NCBI GenBank assembly: GCA_023227965.1
Contig: JALOCA010000030.1
Coordinates: 1 to 45,296, forward strand
Source: Lentimicrobiaceae bacterium
GTDB taxonomy: Bacteria; Bacteroidota; Bacteroidia; Bacteroidales; JALOCA01
DNA: 45,296 bases
Direction: 5' to 3'
In this document: in pieces, positions 33,595 through 43,523 of the stretch
Layout: each line of letters opens with the position of its first letter
How positions within the stretch are numbered: the first letter of the stretch is position 1
Made by a program: the position numbers and the translations under genes
Notes under the pieces: generated by a model
Seen by the model: the letters and a program-made list of their open reading frames with translations, nothing else
The model's database searches: none
Told to the model about the DNA's origin: nothing

Positions 33595-34218
33595 TTATTT
33601 CCCCTTTCGGTGCATGACATCTTTGTTATCGTCCTTATCCATTTTATTCTCAAGAGAACTTTTCAGTTCGTCAAGGAACAGAGTCCGGCTGTTGGCCCGG
33701 ATACGCATCACACCGTAAGTTGAGAAGAAATTGCCCGGTTTCATGTCAAACAGGTTGAAAAAAAAATTTACCATTGCGGTAATGGATACCTCTCCGTTAT
33801 TGATCGCATGTCGTTCGTGCAGGGCCATGGCCATTTCCAAAAGGCCTATTCCATCTGCTGTCCATTGCAGTGAAAAGTCGGTTTTTGCCTTTTCTGGCAT
33901 ATGGGATTTGTGATCGGTTTGATGAACCCGCAACCATTCGATAGAGCTTTCAACAGCCAAAACAGCTTTGAACAAATAGTGTCCGACGGGTACTTTTTTT
34001 TTCACACCCCTTGCCTTATACTCCTCTTTTAATGCCATCAGTTCCACATGTGTATAATTAAGGGTGAAAAATGCCGGGATGTCTCTCGTTACATTGGTAC
34101 AGACATGTACCAACTGAGACATGAATTTTTTATATGCCTGTGACAATGCCTCTATTGTCGACGTGTCATTTTTCTTCAAAATCATACAGAAAAACGGTGT
34201 TCTGGTTAATGATTCCAT
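33595..34218 (-). CDS. RteC-like regulatory protein
   Basis: 207 residues. The C-terminal half reads LQWTADGIGLLEMAMALHERHAINNG...FFFNLFDMKPGNFFSTYGVMRIRANSRTLFLDELKSSLENKMD, which matches the RteC domain. RteC in CTnDOT activates the excision operon by binding inverted repeats upstream of it. The N-terminal half is less recognisable and the protein is somewhat shorter than classical RteC. It is convergent with mobC (95 nt apart). No rteA/rteB two-component genes are seen near it. Confidence 0.6.
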   Translation of the reverse strand: MESLTRTPFFCMILKKNDTSTIEALSQAYKKFMSQLVHVCTNVTRDIPAFFTLNYTHVELMALKEEYKARGVKKKVPVGHYLFKAVLAVESSIEWLRVHQTDHKSHMPEKAKTDFSLQWTADGIGLLEMAMALHERHAINNGEVSITAMVNFFFNLFDMKPGNFFSTYGVMRIRANSRTLFLDELKSSLENKMDKDDNKDVMHRKGK

Positions 34219-34741
34219 AGGCTCTCATTTTTATTAGAATATTTTTATAAATGGTAAAAATGGTAAATACAACAACGCTTAACAATTGAATTATATTTCA
34301 AAATGAACAAAATATTTTTAAGTATAAAATAACTACAAAGGTAATAGGCACTGAATTAAGATTATGAAAAATAAAACATAAAGTTTCTTAAAAAATAGTA
34401 CTCCGAAAAGTTGGATTACAACATAGAAGAAAATGACTACGATTTGGACAGCCCAAACAATATCCTATTTCTGAAACCGTAAATTTTTTGAACCGTGTAT
34501 TTGCTTTGGAAGATTCATTCTTTCTGTGAATGAACAAAAGAAGTACCCCAAACAGTATTTAAATGCAATTGTACTTTCAGCTTCCGAGAAAATTTTCCTG
34601 AAAATACGTTTTGGTGCCACAAGCTGTCAGGTTAGTGCCTTAAATAGCCAACGCCTTGAAATCCTATAAATTACCTTTTCGTTATTCCTATTTTCATCTC
34701 TGCATTAATAGTGATGCAAGAATCCTTAAAACATTTGAAAT
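34219..34741. other. Intergenic gap before the DUF4099 gene
   Basis: 523 nt, A/T-rich. On the plus strand about 34402-34482 is a short open stretch ending KLDYNIEENDYDLDSPNNILFLKP then stop, which looks like a protein tail but has no start; it may be a relic. GGTAAAAATGGTAAA near 34252-34266 is a short direct repeat. No promoter box at usual spacing was identified with certainty. Confidence 0.35.
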
Positions 34742-36193
34742 ATGGATGAAAAGTTAACCGACAGCAAAAAACGAGTGCTGCTTACAACCGATGCCGCCAA
34801 TCCACAGGCATTAAAAGCCGTTACCGGTATGGACCAAAACGGCATTCCACGGACAGTCAGCCCTGATGGAGCAAATATTGCTGATTTTCTGGCCATTGAC
34901 AAAAATGGCAATGCACTTGAAAACTTTTTCAAAAAGTTCCTTGAACAGACTAAAAACCCTGCGCACACGGGATTTTTCCTGATGACGCAAGACGTACTGG
35001 GTAAGATCATTGAGATGCAACCCGTTAATGCAAAAACGTTGGAACCTTACCGTATCGACCCGCAACAGTTCCTTGACCAGCGGCAAGAGCAAAAACAAGG
35101 ACAGGCACAGGAACCTGGAGGTGCAGCGTCCGGACAGAAGAACGATTTTCAGCCCATCGATGAAAACAAAATCAACTGGTCTCAGGCTGCAACCATGGGT
35201 ATCAACAGGCAGTTATTGGAAGATACAGGTCAGCTTAAAGCCATTCTATACGGCCACAAGTCCCCGGCGTTGAACCACCTTGTTTTTACCCTTGAAGGGA
35301 TCACCTTTGATACCCAGGCGCGGCTGTCCCTGAAAGAAATGCCCGATGGAATGTACAACATCCAGCCCCACAGTTACCTCAAAGCTCCTGACCTGGACAG
35401 GCCTTTTCTCGGGGCTATGCTTACCGGCAAGGATAAAGAAAACTTGTTGGCTTCTGGCAATGCCGGACGGGTGGTTGATCTTGAACAAAGTCCGGGACAA
35501 AAAATTCCAGCACTCATTTCGCTCGACAAAATCACCAACCGCCTCGAAGCTGTTCCGGTTGAAAAGCTCAACATTCCACAATCGCTCAAAGGGGTAGAGT
35601 TTACTCACCAGCAGGTAAAAGACCTTAAAGAAGGCAAGGTGGTACTGGTCGAAGGGATGATCACTAAAAAGAGCCAGGACACGGATAATCCTAAAAAGTT
35701 CGATGCCTACATCCAGTTTAATGCGGCTAAAGGCAGCTTCGATTTCAGTTACGGAGGATTAGACCAAAACCGCAACCTTCAGGAGAACAAACAGCAGCAG
35801 TCCCATGAAAACGAACCCAACAATGTCCGCATTCCGCAAAAACTGTTGGGCGTGGAACTTACACCCAAACAACAGGAAGACCTGCGGGAAGATAAAACTA
35901 TTTACGTCAAAGGAATGCTGAAAGACGGACAGGACCAGCCGTTCAATGCCTACGTGAAGATAAACCAGAGGGAAGGTAAACTCGACTTCTACAAGTTTAA
36001 TCCTGAGAAGGCAAGGAAACAGGGTGCCGAAATTACTCCCGCCAGTGAAAGCCAGACACAGGTTGCAGTCAATTCTGAAGGCAAAACCAACGAAGCAACC
36101 AAAAAGGTAAATGAACCCCTGAAACAGGGGCAAACTCAACCTACAGGGAATCAGGGCAAGCAAATCCATAAAGGCAAAGACATGAAAATGTAG
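34742..36193 (+). CDS. DUF4099/DUF3945 conjugative element protein
   Basis: 483 residues. N-terminal DUF4099-like region (KKRVLLTTDAANPQALKAVTGMDQNGIPRTVSPDGANIADFLAID) and a middle with two related DUF3945-type units, IPQSLKGVEFTHQQVKDLKEGKVVLVEGM (about 279-307) and IPQKLLGVELTPKQQEDLREDKTIYVKGM (about 363-391), each followed by FDAYIQ/FNAYVK. Lys/Gln-rich tail. Common in the DNA-processing module of Bacteroidota elements; the function is unknown. Confidence 0.8.
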   Translation: MDEKLTDSKKRVLLTTDAANPQALKAVTGMDQNGIPRTVSPDGANIADFLAIDKNGNALENFFKKFLEQTKNPAHTGFFLMTQDVLGKIIEMQPVNAKTLEPYRIDPQQFLDQRQEQKQGQAQEPGGAASGQKNDFQPIDENKINWSQAATMGINRQLLEDTGQLKAILYGHKSPALNHLVFTLEGITFDTQARLSLKEMPDGMYNIQPHSYLKAPDLDRPFLGAMLTGKDKENLLASGNAGRVVDLEQSPGQKIPALISLDKITNRLEAVPVEKLNIPQSLKGVEFTHQQVKDLKEGKVVLVEGMITKKSQDTDNPKKFDAYIQFNAAKGSFDFSYGGLDQNRNLQENKQQQSHENEPNNVRIPQKLLGVELTPKQQEDLREDKTIYVKGMLKDGQDQPFNAYVKINQREGKLDFYKFNPEKARKQGAEITPASESQTQVAVNSEGKTNEATKKVNEPLKQGQTQPTGNQGKQIHKGKDMKM

Positions 36194-36329
36194 CTTTTAT
36201 GGATTTGATAAGGGGATTCAGACAGTATCCGGTTTTCAACTAAAAATCGGCACATAGCGAAAATCCCAATAAATAAAGTTGTTATTTTTTGCCACTGAAA
36301 GTTCCTGTAACAGAAAATTGTTTGAACAC

Positions 36330-36388
36330 AATTGGATGATGAATTTTTAGTGGCGGCGCCTGGGTGGGATACCCGGGCGCCATTTTTT
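36330..36388 (+). terminator. Copy C of the dispersed motif plus strong GC-rich hairpin before DUF1896
   Basis: AATTGGATGATGAATTTTTAGTGGC (36330-36354) is followed by GGCGCCTGGGT (36355-36365) pairing with ACCCGGGCGCC (36371-36381, one G:T) and then ATTTTTTAC. That is an intrinsic terminator shape, 220 nt long gap upstream of it from the previous gene and 26 nt before the DUF1896 start. It could be the terminator of the DUF4099 gene or an attenuator of the DUF1896-methylase transcript. Confidence 0.7.
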
Positions 36389-36413
36389 ACTTAACCGCTA
36401 AAAATTTATAATT

Positions 36414-36836
36414 ATGTCCCAGGAACTTTCTTATTTCAGGTTGTCCCTTTTATCTTACCTCAGGGACAGCCATCCCCATTTAGCTAACAATAACGCTTTT
36501 ATTGCTGCCCGGGGCGATGCCGCCGCCAATGCCTATAGTACAGCTGTTAAAAACGGGCAAGCCCATGATCAGGCAGGCGAAATTGCTAACGAAGTCCTTT
36601 ATGCGGGCTTGCTGTTTTCCCCATACCGCACTATTGTCCGAATCCTTTGGAACGAATTTGAGAAAGAAGTCACTCCCATGCTGGCAGAAAGTGTGGCGAT
36701 GGAATTGTTGCCGAAGCTGGTCAGCGTCTTTAACAAATACGACCTGTCCGACGGTTTTGATACCACTGAGGAATACGACCAGTTTTACACTGAACTGACG
36801 GGCGCCATTCAAATCCTTCTCGAAGATGGCATTTAA
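36414..36836 (+). CDS. DUF1896 protein
   Basis: 140 residues: SYFRLSLLSYLRDSHPHLANNNAFIAARGDAAANAYSTAVKNGQAHDQAGEIANEVLYAGLLFSPYRTIVRILWNEF, the DUF1896 signature. Acidic, helical and soluble. It overlaps the methylase-helicase gene by 11 nt and is nearly always its neighbour in Bacteroidota elements, so the two probably work together. Function unknown. Confidence 0.88.
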   Translation: MSQELSYFRLSLLSYLRDSHPHLANNNAFIAARGDAAANAYSTAVKNGQAHDQAGEIANEVLYAGLLFSPYRTIVRILWNEFEKEVTPMLAESVAMELLPKLVSVFNKYDLSDGFDTTEEYDQFYTELTGAIQILLEDGI

Positions 36837-39800
36837 CAAGCGTACGCATCTGCGCGGCAACATTGATGCGATAAAAACCATATTCCTTTTGGAAAAGGAG
36901 AACCGTACAGCCACCCCGGAAGAACGGGCCGTACTGGAAAATTATTCGGGATTCGGCGGTATCAAAGCCGTATTAAACCCTGTCGGTCATCCGGGCGATG
37001 AACGCTACTGGACCAAAAGTGATCTTGACCTTTTTCCGTTAGTTACTGAACTGCACGAAGTATTGCGAGAAGGCGCCGGTGATGAAGCACAGTACAAACG
37101 CTACGTCAGTTCGCTGAAAAATTCCATCCTCACCGCTTTTTACACGCCGCCGGAAGTAGTTAATGTACTGGTGGAAACCCTTCACAAACGAGGCATTGCA
37201 CCCATGCGCCTGTTGGACCCTTCAGCGGGAACGGGCGCTTTTGCATCCGCCTTCAGACAACAATTCCCAGACTGTGAAAATACTTGCTTTGAAAAAGATT
37301 TATTGACAGGTAAAATCCTCTCTCAACTGTATCCAAAGGATAACGTTCGGACTGAAGGTTTTGAAAACATTGAAAGCCGTTATTCCAATCATTACGACAT
37401 TGTTACCTCGAACATTCCCTTTGGCGATGTGGCTGTATATGATCCTGTCTTTACTGCGAACAACGACCCAATGCGGCGCATGGCTGCACGATCCGTCCAC
37501 AATTATTTCTTTCTCAAATCAGTCGATATGGTGCGTGATGGTGGTATCGTGGCTTTTATCACTTCACAGGGTGTACTCAATGCCGAACAGAACCGTCCGG
37601 TACGCCAGTGGTTGATGGAACATTGCCAGCCGGTTTCCGCTGTTCGCCTGCCCAATAACCTTTTTACCGACCATGCCGGAACTGAAGTGGGCAGTGACCT
37701 TGTTATCCTGCAACGCAAGACCCGTGGGGCCAATCTGACACAGCGCCAGCACGATTTTATCGAATCCCGCCGACTGTCCAACGGTATCCTGGTAAACAAC
37801 CTCTTTCAGGCCTTTGACCGGGTGGTACATACGACCTCAAAAGTCGATACCGACCCTTATGGCAAGCCCGCATTGATATTCCTGCACGATGGCGGTGTGA
37901 GCGGCATCGCTGCCGGGTTAAAAGGCATGTTGCGCGAAGATTTTTTACAACACCTTGACTTGGAACGCTATCTTTCCCAAACACCACAAACACAGGAGCA
38001 GTCCGGGCAAACTGTTTCACAACCGGTGCCAGCTTTGGGAGCAGCCCCTAAAATGAACACGATTCCGGTTCCTGAAACCGGTTCGCCCCGACCATCTGTT
38101 TCTTTTAATGAGTTTACCGGCTCCCTGTTTGGAAATGAGGAATTATCAAAAGCAACGGTCAGGATACCGACTTCGGAGGTTTCCGGTAAAGAAACGCCGC
38201 TCTCTGTTTCCCAGCAGCCGCTTATCTCCCTGTACGATCTTTTTGGTCTTCCCGAAACAGAACGTTCCCAAGTTAAAAAGCCACGTACCCGCAGCAAACA
38301 GGCAAAACCCGTTGAACAGGCGTCCCTTGATTGGCGCGAGCTTTTACAGATCAGGAATGCCTCTTCCCCACTGCCTGAAACCGTCGCGGATAAAGAAGCC
38401 CGGATAAAACGAGAAGAAGAAAAGCGGCAGGAACGGCTCCAGCCTGTTCCTTTTACTGCTGAACGCTTGAAACATTACCGGGAAGGTTCATTGGTATCCG
38501 AAGGTGACAACCGCATCGGCTACCTGCGTGGCATTGACAACTTGCAGCCGATGTTCCACCCGCTGGAACTGGCATCTTCCCAACGGCAAAGGGCCTCGCT
38601 CTATATTGAAATTAGGGACACCTACCATCACCTTTATATCAACGAGGCCGAACGTCTGCGGGCCAATCCTTCGCTTCGTAATATGCTCAACCGCCTGTAC
38701 GATGATTTTACGGGAAGCTTTGGCAACCTGAATGACGCCAAAAACCTTGGTCTGATTAAAATGGATGCCGGCGGGCGCGAAATCCTTTCCCTTGAACGAT
38801 ATATAAATGGGCAGTCGGTTAAAGCCGATATTTTCAACCGTCCCGTAGCTTTTAATCCTGATGAGATAACCCACGCCGAAAATGCCCGCGAAGCCCTGAC
38901 TGCTTCACTGAATAAACATGCGGGCGTAAATCTCGGTTACATGGCTTCCCTTACCGGAAATAAACAGAACGAGATACTGGAAGAACTTAAAGGAGCCGTG
39001 TATTTCAATCCGCTGGTAGGCCTCTATGAGGTGGCTGATAAATTCATTGCAGGCAACGTAATAGATAAAGCCGGACAGGTGGAACACTTTTTGGAAAGTA
39101 ATCCCGGGCATGAAGCTGCCGGCGCTTCGCTCAAAGCCCTGCGGGAAGCTACGCCCAAGCCGATTGCTTTCGACGATCTTGACGTCAACTTCGGCGAGCG
39201 TTGGATACCAACAGGTATTTATGAAAAATACGCCTCGTGGCTTTTTGAAACAGGCGTCAACATTCACTATGCACAAAGTCGCGATGAGTATAGTGTCACG
39301 GCTTTCAGGAGTAACGCCAAGATCTCTGACCAGTATGCGGTCAAATCGCAAAGCCGCACTTTCGACGGAGTGGCGTTGATTAAACACGCCTTGCACAATA
39401 CCTCCCCAGACATCACAAAAAAGATTATGGTAGACGGAGAAGAAGTAAAGGTTCGTGATGCCGATGCCATCCAATTGGCCAATTCGAAAATCGACGAGAT
39501 GCGTAAGGGGTTCTCGGATTGGTTGCGCGAGCAATCGCCGGAGTTTAAAGACCGGTTGGCCGGGCTTTATAACCACACGTTTAACTGCTTTGTACGACCG
39601 GCTTACGATGGTTCGCACCAGACTTTTCCCGGACTGGATTTGAAAGGTTTAGGTATTGACGACCTTTACAAAAGCCAGAAAGATGCCGTATGGATGCAGA
39701 AACTGAACGGAGGAGGTATTTGCGACCATGAAGTGGGCGGAGGGAAAACGCTGATCATGTGTTGTGCCGCCATGGAAATGAAACGGCTGGGATTGGTAAA

Positions 39801-42264
39801 CAAGCCGATGATAACAGGATTAAAAGCCAATATTCACGAAATAGCGCAGACCTTTTGTACGGCTTATCCCAATGCCCGCGTTTTGTATCCAGGCAAGGAA
39901 GATTTCACACCTGTCAACCGGATGAAAATCTTCAACGAGATCAAGAACAACAACTGGGATGCTGTTATCCTTACGCATGAACAATTCGGGATGATCCCGC
40001 AGTCTCCCGATATACAACGCGACATTTTACAAAAAGAACTGGATAGTGTTGAAGAAAACCTGGAAGTATTGCGCGGGCAGGGAAAAGAAGTTTCGCGGGC
40101 CATGCTAAAAGGTTGCCTTAAAAGGCAACAAAACCTGGAGGCCAAATTAAAGAATATTGCCTACCAGATTGAAACCCGGAAGGACGATACAGTGGATTTT
40201 CGTTTGATGGGTATTGATCACTTGTTTGTTGATGAAAGCCATAAATTTAAAAACCTGACCTTTACCACCCGGCACGACAGGGTGGCAGGACTGGGTAATG
40301 CCGATGGTTCGCAGCGGGCATTGAATATGCTGTTTGCCCTGCGTACCATACAGGGACGCACAGGTAAGGATTTAGGGGCGACTTTCCTGTCGGGTACGAC
40401 CATTTCCAATTCACTCACAGAATTGTACCTGTTGTTCAAATACCTGCGCCCGAACGAACTGGAACGGCAGGGGATTACCACCTTTGATGCCTGGGCGGCG
40501 ATATTCGCAAAAAAGAGCATTGACTACGAATTTTCGGTAACCAACGAAATTGTGCAGAAAGAGCGGTTCCGGTACTTTATCAAAGTTCCGGAACTGGCAG
40601 CTTTTTATGCTGAAATAACAGATTTTCGCACGGCAGCAAACATCGGTATTGATCGCCCTGAGAAAAACGAAATACTGCACAATATTCCGCCCACACCCGA
40701 CCAACAGGAGTTTATTGAACGGCTGGTTGCCTTTGCCAAAAACGGCGATGCTACGCTTTTATTCAGGGAACCGCTTTCTGACAATGAAAAGACAGCCAAG
40801 ATGCTCATTGCAACCGATTATGCGCGGAAAATGTCGCTGGATATGCGCATGATTGCACCCGAGCGGTACGGTGACCACATCGACAACAAGGCCAGCCATG
40901 TCGCCCGCCGTATAACGGATTATTACCGGGATTTCGACAGGCACAAGGGCACGCAGTTTGTCTTTTCCGACCTCGGAACGTACCGTCTCGGTCATTGGAA
41001 TGTGTACAGCGAAATAAAACGTAAGTTGGTTGAAGACCACGGTATTCCGGCACGCGAGGTGCGTTTTATACAGGAAGCCAAAACTGAAAACGCCCGTAAA
41101 ACGATGATTGCCGGGATGAATGATGGGAAAATACGTGTACTGTTTGGTAGTACCGAAATGCTTGGAACCGGCATTAATGCCCAGAAACGGTGTGTTGCTA
41201 TTCATCACCTCGATTGCCCATGGCGACCGTCCGACCTGGAACAGCGCGATGGTCGCGGTATTCGGAAAGGTAACGAGGTTGCCAAACTCTATGCAAACAA
41301 CAAAGTCGATGTTATCCTGTATGCGGTCGAAAAATCGCTCGATGCCTACAAATTTGGGTTGCTGCATAACAAGCAACTCTTTATCCGGCAACTCAAAACC
41401 AATTCGCTTGGTTGTCGCACCATCGACGAAGGCAGCTTGGACGAAAAAGGGGGCATGAACTTTTCCGAGTATGTGGCTATCCTCTCGGGTAATACCGAAT
41501 TGTTGGAGAAAGCCCGTCTGGAAAAGAAAATTGCAGCATTGGAAAGTGAACGGCAGGCTTTTGCAAGGGGTAAATCGTCGTCCCGCTACAAATTGGAAAA
41601 CATCTTGCAGAGCGCAGAAAAGAACAATGACCTGATTACACGTATTTCCAAAGATATGGAAGCCTTTAATGATAGGGTACAAACAGCGCCTGATGGAACA
41701 AGGCTTAATCCGGTTCAGCTGGATGGCTTGCAGGGAAGTAACCAGAAGGAAGTAGGTCTCAGTCTGAACGAGATAAGCGCCAATGCCCGTACGCATGGTG
41801 TGCATGAACCCATTGGTACATTATACGGCTTCACTCTTTTGGTAAAAACTGAAACCACGCTGAAAGAAGGTTTTGATATGGTTCAAAACCGCTTCTTTGT
41901 TAAGGGCGCGGGTGAAATCCTGTACAATTACAACAACGGGCTGATGGCTACAGACCCTATAATTGCTGCGCAAAACTTTATCCATGCTTTGGATAGTATG
42001 CCCCGCCTGTTGGAGAAGTACCGGGCGGAGAACGAGAGGATATCGAAAGATATTCCGGTGCTGAAAGAGGTAGTTGAAGCGGTGTGGCGAAAGGAAGATG
42101 AGCTAAAAGGATTGAAAACCGAATTGAACAACCTCGAACGACAGATAAAGCTATCGCTGAAACCTATCGAACAAATGGAAGGACAATCATCGGAGATTGT
42201 GGCTGACAATCAACTGCACCCAACTCCCTTAAAACTCACCCAATCGAAGCAAACAGTCAAATAA
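36826..42264 (+). CDS. Giant N6-adenine DNA methylase / SNF2-like helicase of conjugative elements
   Basis: 1812 residues. Methylase half: DPSAGTGAF at 131-139 (SAM-binding motif I) and SNIPFG at 195-200 in the catalytic NPPY position. A linker (about 340-560) is rich in P, Q, E. Helicase half: GGGICDHEVGGGKT with a Walker A-like GGGKT at 971-975, VDESHKFKNL (DESH at 1136-1139), FLSGTTISNS and a motif VI region GTGINAQKRCVAIHHLDCPWRPSDLEQRDGRGIRKGN near 1460-1490. The C-terminal 250 residues are coiled-coil-rich. Such proteins (some named BmhA) probably modify and remodel incoming element DNA. Confidence 0.92.
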   Translation: MAFNKRTHLRGNIDAIKTIFLLEKENRTATPEERAVLENYSGFGGIKAVLNPVGHPGDERYWTKSDLDLFPLVTELHEVLREGAGDEAQYKRYVSSLKNSILTAFYTPPEVVNVLVETLHKRGIAPMRLLDPSAGTGAFASAFRQQFPDCENTCFEKDLLTGKILSQLYPKDNVRTEGFENIESRYSNHYDIVTSNIPFGDVAVYDPVFTANNDPMRRMAARSVHNYFFLKSVDMVRDGGIVAFITSQGVLNAEQNRPVRQWLMEHCQPVSAVRLPNNLFTDHAGTEVGSDLVILQRKTRGANLTQRQHDFIESRRLSNGILVNNLFQAFDRVVHTTSKVDTDPYGKPALIFLHDGGVSGIAAGLKGMLREDFLQHLDLERYLSQTPQTQEQSGQTVSQPVPALGAAPKMNTIPVPETGSPRPSVSFNEFTGSLFGNEELSKATVRIPTSEVSGKETPLSVSQQPLISLYDLFGLPETERSQVKKPRTRSKQAKPVEQASLDWRELLQIRNASSPLPETVADKEARIKREEEKRQERLQPVPFTAERLKHYREGSLVSEGDNRIGYLRGIDNLQPMFHPLELASSQRQRASLYIEIRDTYHHLYINEAERLRANPSLRNMLNRLYDDFTGSFGNLNDAKNLGLIKMDAGGREILSLERYINGQSVKADIFNRPVAFNPDEITHAENAREALTASLNKHAGVNLGYMASLTGNKQNEILEELKGAVYFNPLVGLYEVADKFIAGNVIDKAGQVEHFLESNPGHEAAGASLKALREATPKPIAFDDLDVNFGERWIPTGIYEKYASWLFETGVNIHYAQSRDEYSVTAFRSNAKISDQYAVKSQSRTFDGVALIKHALHNTSPDITKKIMVDGEEVKVRDADAIQLANSKIDEMRKGFSDWLREQSPEFKDRLAGLYNHTFNCFVRPAYDGSHQTFPGLDLKGLGIDDLYKSQKDAVWMQKLNGGGICDHEVGGGKTLIMCCAAMEMKRLGLVNKPMITGLKANIHEIAQTFCTAYPNARVLYPGKEDFTPVNRMKIFNEIKNNNWDAVILTHEQFGMIPQSPDIQRDILQKELDSVEENLEVLRGQGKEVSRAMLKGCLKRQQNLEAKLKNIAYQIETRKDDTVDFRLMGIDHLFVDESHKFKNLTFTTRHDRVAGLGNADGSQRALNMLFALRTIQGRTGKDLGATFLSGTTISNSLTELYLLFKYLRPNELERQGITTFDAWAAIFAKKSIDYEFSVTNEIVQKERFRYFIKVPELAAFYAEITDFRTAANIGIDRPEKNEILHNIPPTPDQQEFIERLVAFAKNGDATLLFREPLSDNEKTAKMLIATDYARKMSLDMRMIAPERYGDHIDNKASHVARRITDYYRDFDRHKGTQFVFSDLGTYRLGHWNVYSEIKRKLVEDHGIPAREVRFIQEAKTENARKTMIAGMNDGKIRVLFGSTEMLGTGINAQKRCVAIHHLDCPWRPSDLEQRDGRGIRKGNEVAKLYANNKVDVILYAVEKSLDAYKFGLLHNKQLFIRQLKTNSLGCRTIDEGSLDEKGGMNFSEYVAILSGNTELLEKARLEKKIAALESERQAFARGKSSSRYKLENILQSAEKNNDLITRISKDMEAFNDRVQTAPDGTRLNPVQLDGLQGSNQKEVGLSLNEISANARTHGVHEPIGTLYGFTLLVKTETTLKEGFDMVQNRFFVKGAGEILYNYNNGLMATDPIIAAQNFIHALDSMPRLLEKYRAENERISKDIPVLKEVVEAVWRKEDELKGLKTELNNLERQIKLSLKPIEQMEGQSSEIVADNQLHPTPLKLTQSKQTVK

Positions 42265-42662
42265 TTTCTGAACGATCCAATATCTCTCGACCTGAAACAA
42301 CTGAAAGAAGAGACCCGGCTCAATTTGGTCTGCCCAAAATTTAACGTAACGGCGGGCCAGATTTCCTATTCTGATCTACACGGCAGACTGTATAGAGCAT
42401 GGGCGAAACTCTGCCTTCACCCTGGGAAGCAGTAAGTCCACGCTGTTCGAAATATCCAGGCTTCAGCTCCGAATTCTGATGGGCCGGTACCCGGAGGTAG
42501 ATAAATACTTCGATCTATCCCTTCTTACCATCATCCAGATAGAATACCTGCTCAAGTTTAATTCCATCAAAAATCTGAATGTGCTCTATTCCCAACATCA
42601 TCATCAGAAGCAATTTTATTGATGATTCGTTTATGAAACTTCAGAAGAAATGTAGGGGTGTA
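42265..42662 (+). pseudogene. Gap with remains of an unidentified gene broken by a frameshift
   Basis: Two open stretches on the plus strand follow each other in different frames: 42271-42435 (LNDPISLDLKQLKEETRLNL...WAKLCLHPGKQ, stop) and about 42349-42623 (RFPILIYTADCIEHG...LGSSKSTLFEISRLQLRILMGRYPEVDKYFDLSLLTIIQIEYLLKF..., stop). Neither has a plausible start and both read like protein. I do not recognise the family. Relic of a deleted gene downstream of the helicase is the simplest reading. Confidence 0.35.
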
Positions 42663-43523
42663 TCAATTTAATATTTGTTCGAACAATTTTAAAAGATCAC
42701 TCTTAACTGTTTCATAATCTATAAATAGCATTGGTGGAAGCTGATGGGCAAGACTGCTTTTCCAGGCAGCTTTCAGGCTCTTATCGTTTGATGAGTTGAT
42801 CAACTGATTAATACCTGTGAATGATAAGCCTTTGAATTGCATCTTGCGGTGGAATGCATCAACAACCAGTGAATAATTGATATCAGGATGGTTACGGGAA
42901 AGGTACCAAATGTCGAAGAAATCGCGGGGTGCAGTGTAGGATCGTTGTATAAGTGCACGAATCTTCTCCGAAAGAACTTCTTCAATGGAATAACAAGGTA
43001 TAAGATTGGGATCTATGGCTATTTGATCAGAATAGCCGTGATGTAAGGTTTTCAAGACCGGCGGGAAAATCAATGTCTCGTAAAGTATGATTTCAATTTT
43101 AATACTGGTGAGCCAACGATCGGGAGACGGGGGATTCTCACTGCGGGAATGATCGGCGCCCCAGAATTTGACGATGGCTGCATACCCAGTTAATTTATCA
43201 TTGAATTTTAATTGCTTAAGTGAAGAGATGTGGGTAAAAAGTCCAGCATTACTTTTCACATGAAGACAAATTGATTCCAAATGTTTCCGGGTGAACTGAA
43301 ACGAGGATGATCGGCTGGTGAAGTCCAAATCCTCGGAAAATCGATATTCTGGAAACCAGCATTTACGTAGGCAAGTTCCTCCCTTGAAAACCAATATATC
43401 TCTGAGCGTTTGGTCGGAATAAATAGCTGCCAGGAAGTGGCCCAAAGCCCAATCTTTATCAATGGTGCTTTTCGGGATTTTCTGTGCTTCGGCTTTTGTG
43501 GAAATCTCTTTTTGTAAGATCAT
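42663..43523 (-). CDS. AbiEii-type nucleotidyltransferase toxin, copy 2
   Basis: 286 residues, the usual length for AbiEii. LVFKGGTCLRK (Gly48-Gly49) and FSEDLDFTSRS (Asp65, Asp67) are the nucleotidyltransferase motifs; EVLSEKIRALIQRSYTAPRDFFDIWYLSRN near 195-225 is the conserved C-terminal block of this group. Its ATG shares a base with the antitoxin stop (TAATG at 43521-43525). Distinct in sequence from copy 1. Confidence 0.92.
   Translation of the reverse strand: MILQKEISTKAEAQKIPKSTIDKDWALGHFLAAIYSDQTLRDILVFKGGTCLRKCWFPEYRFSEDLDFTSRSSSFQFTRKHLESICLHVKSNAGLFTHISSLKQLKFNDKLTGYAAIVKFWGADHSRSENPPSPDRWLTSIKIEIILYETLIFPPVLKTLHHGYSDQIAIDPNLIPCYSIEEVLSEKIRALIQRSYTAPRDFFDIWYLSRNHPDINYSLVVDAFHRKMQFKGLSFTGINQLINSSNDKSLKAAWKSSLAHQLPPMLFIDYETVKSDLLKLFEQILN

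Noticed and set aside
40759..41805. 348-codon minus-strand open frame
   Set aside because: It is fully antisense to the helicase domain of the methylase-helicase, has no family-like sequence and reflects the codon bias of the real gene.
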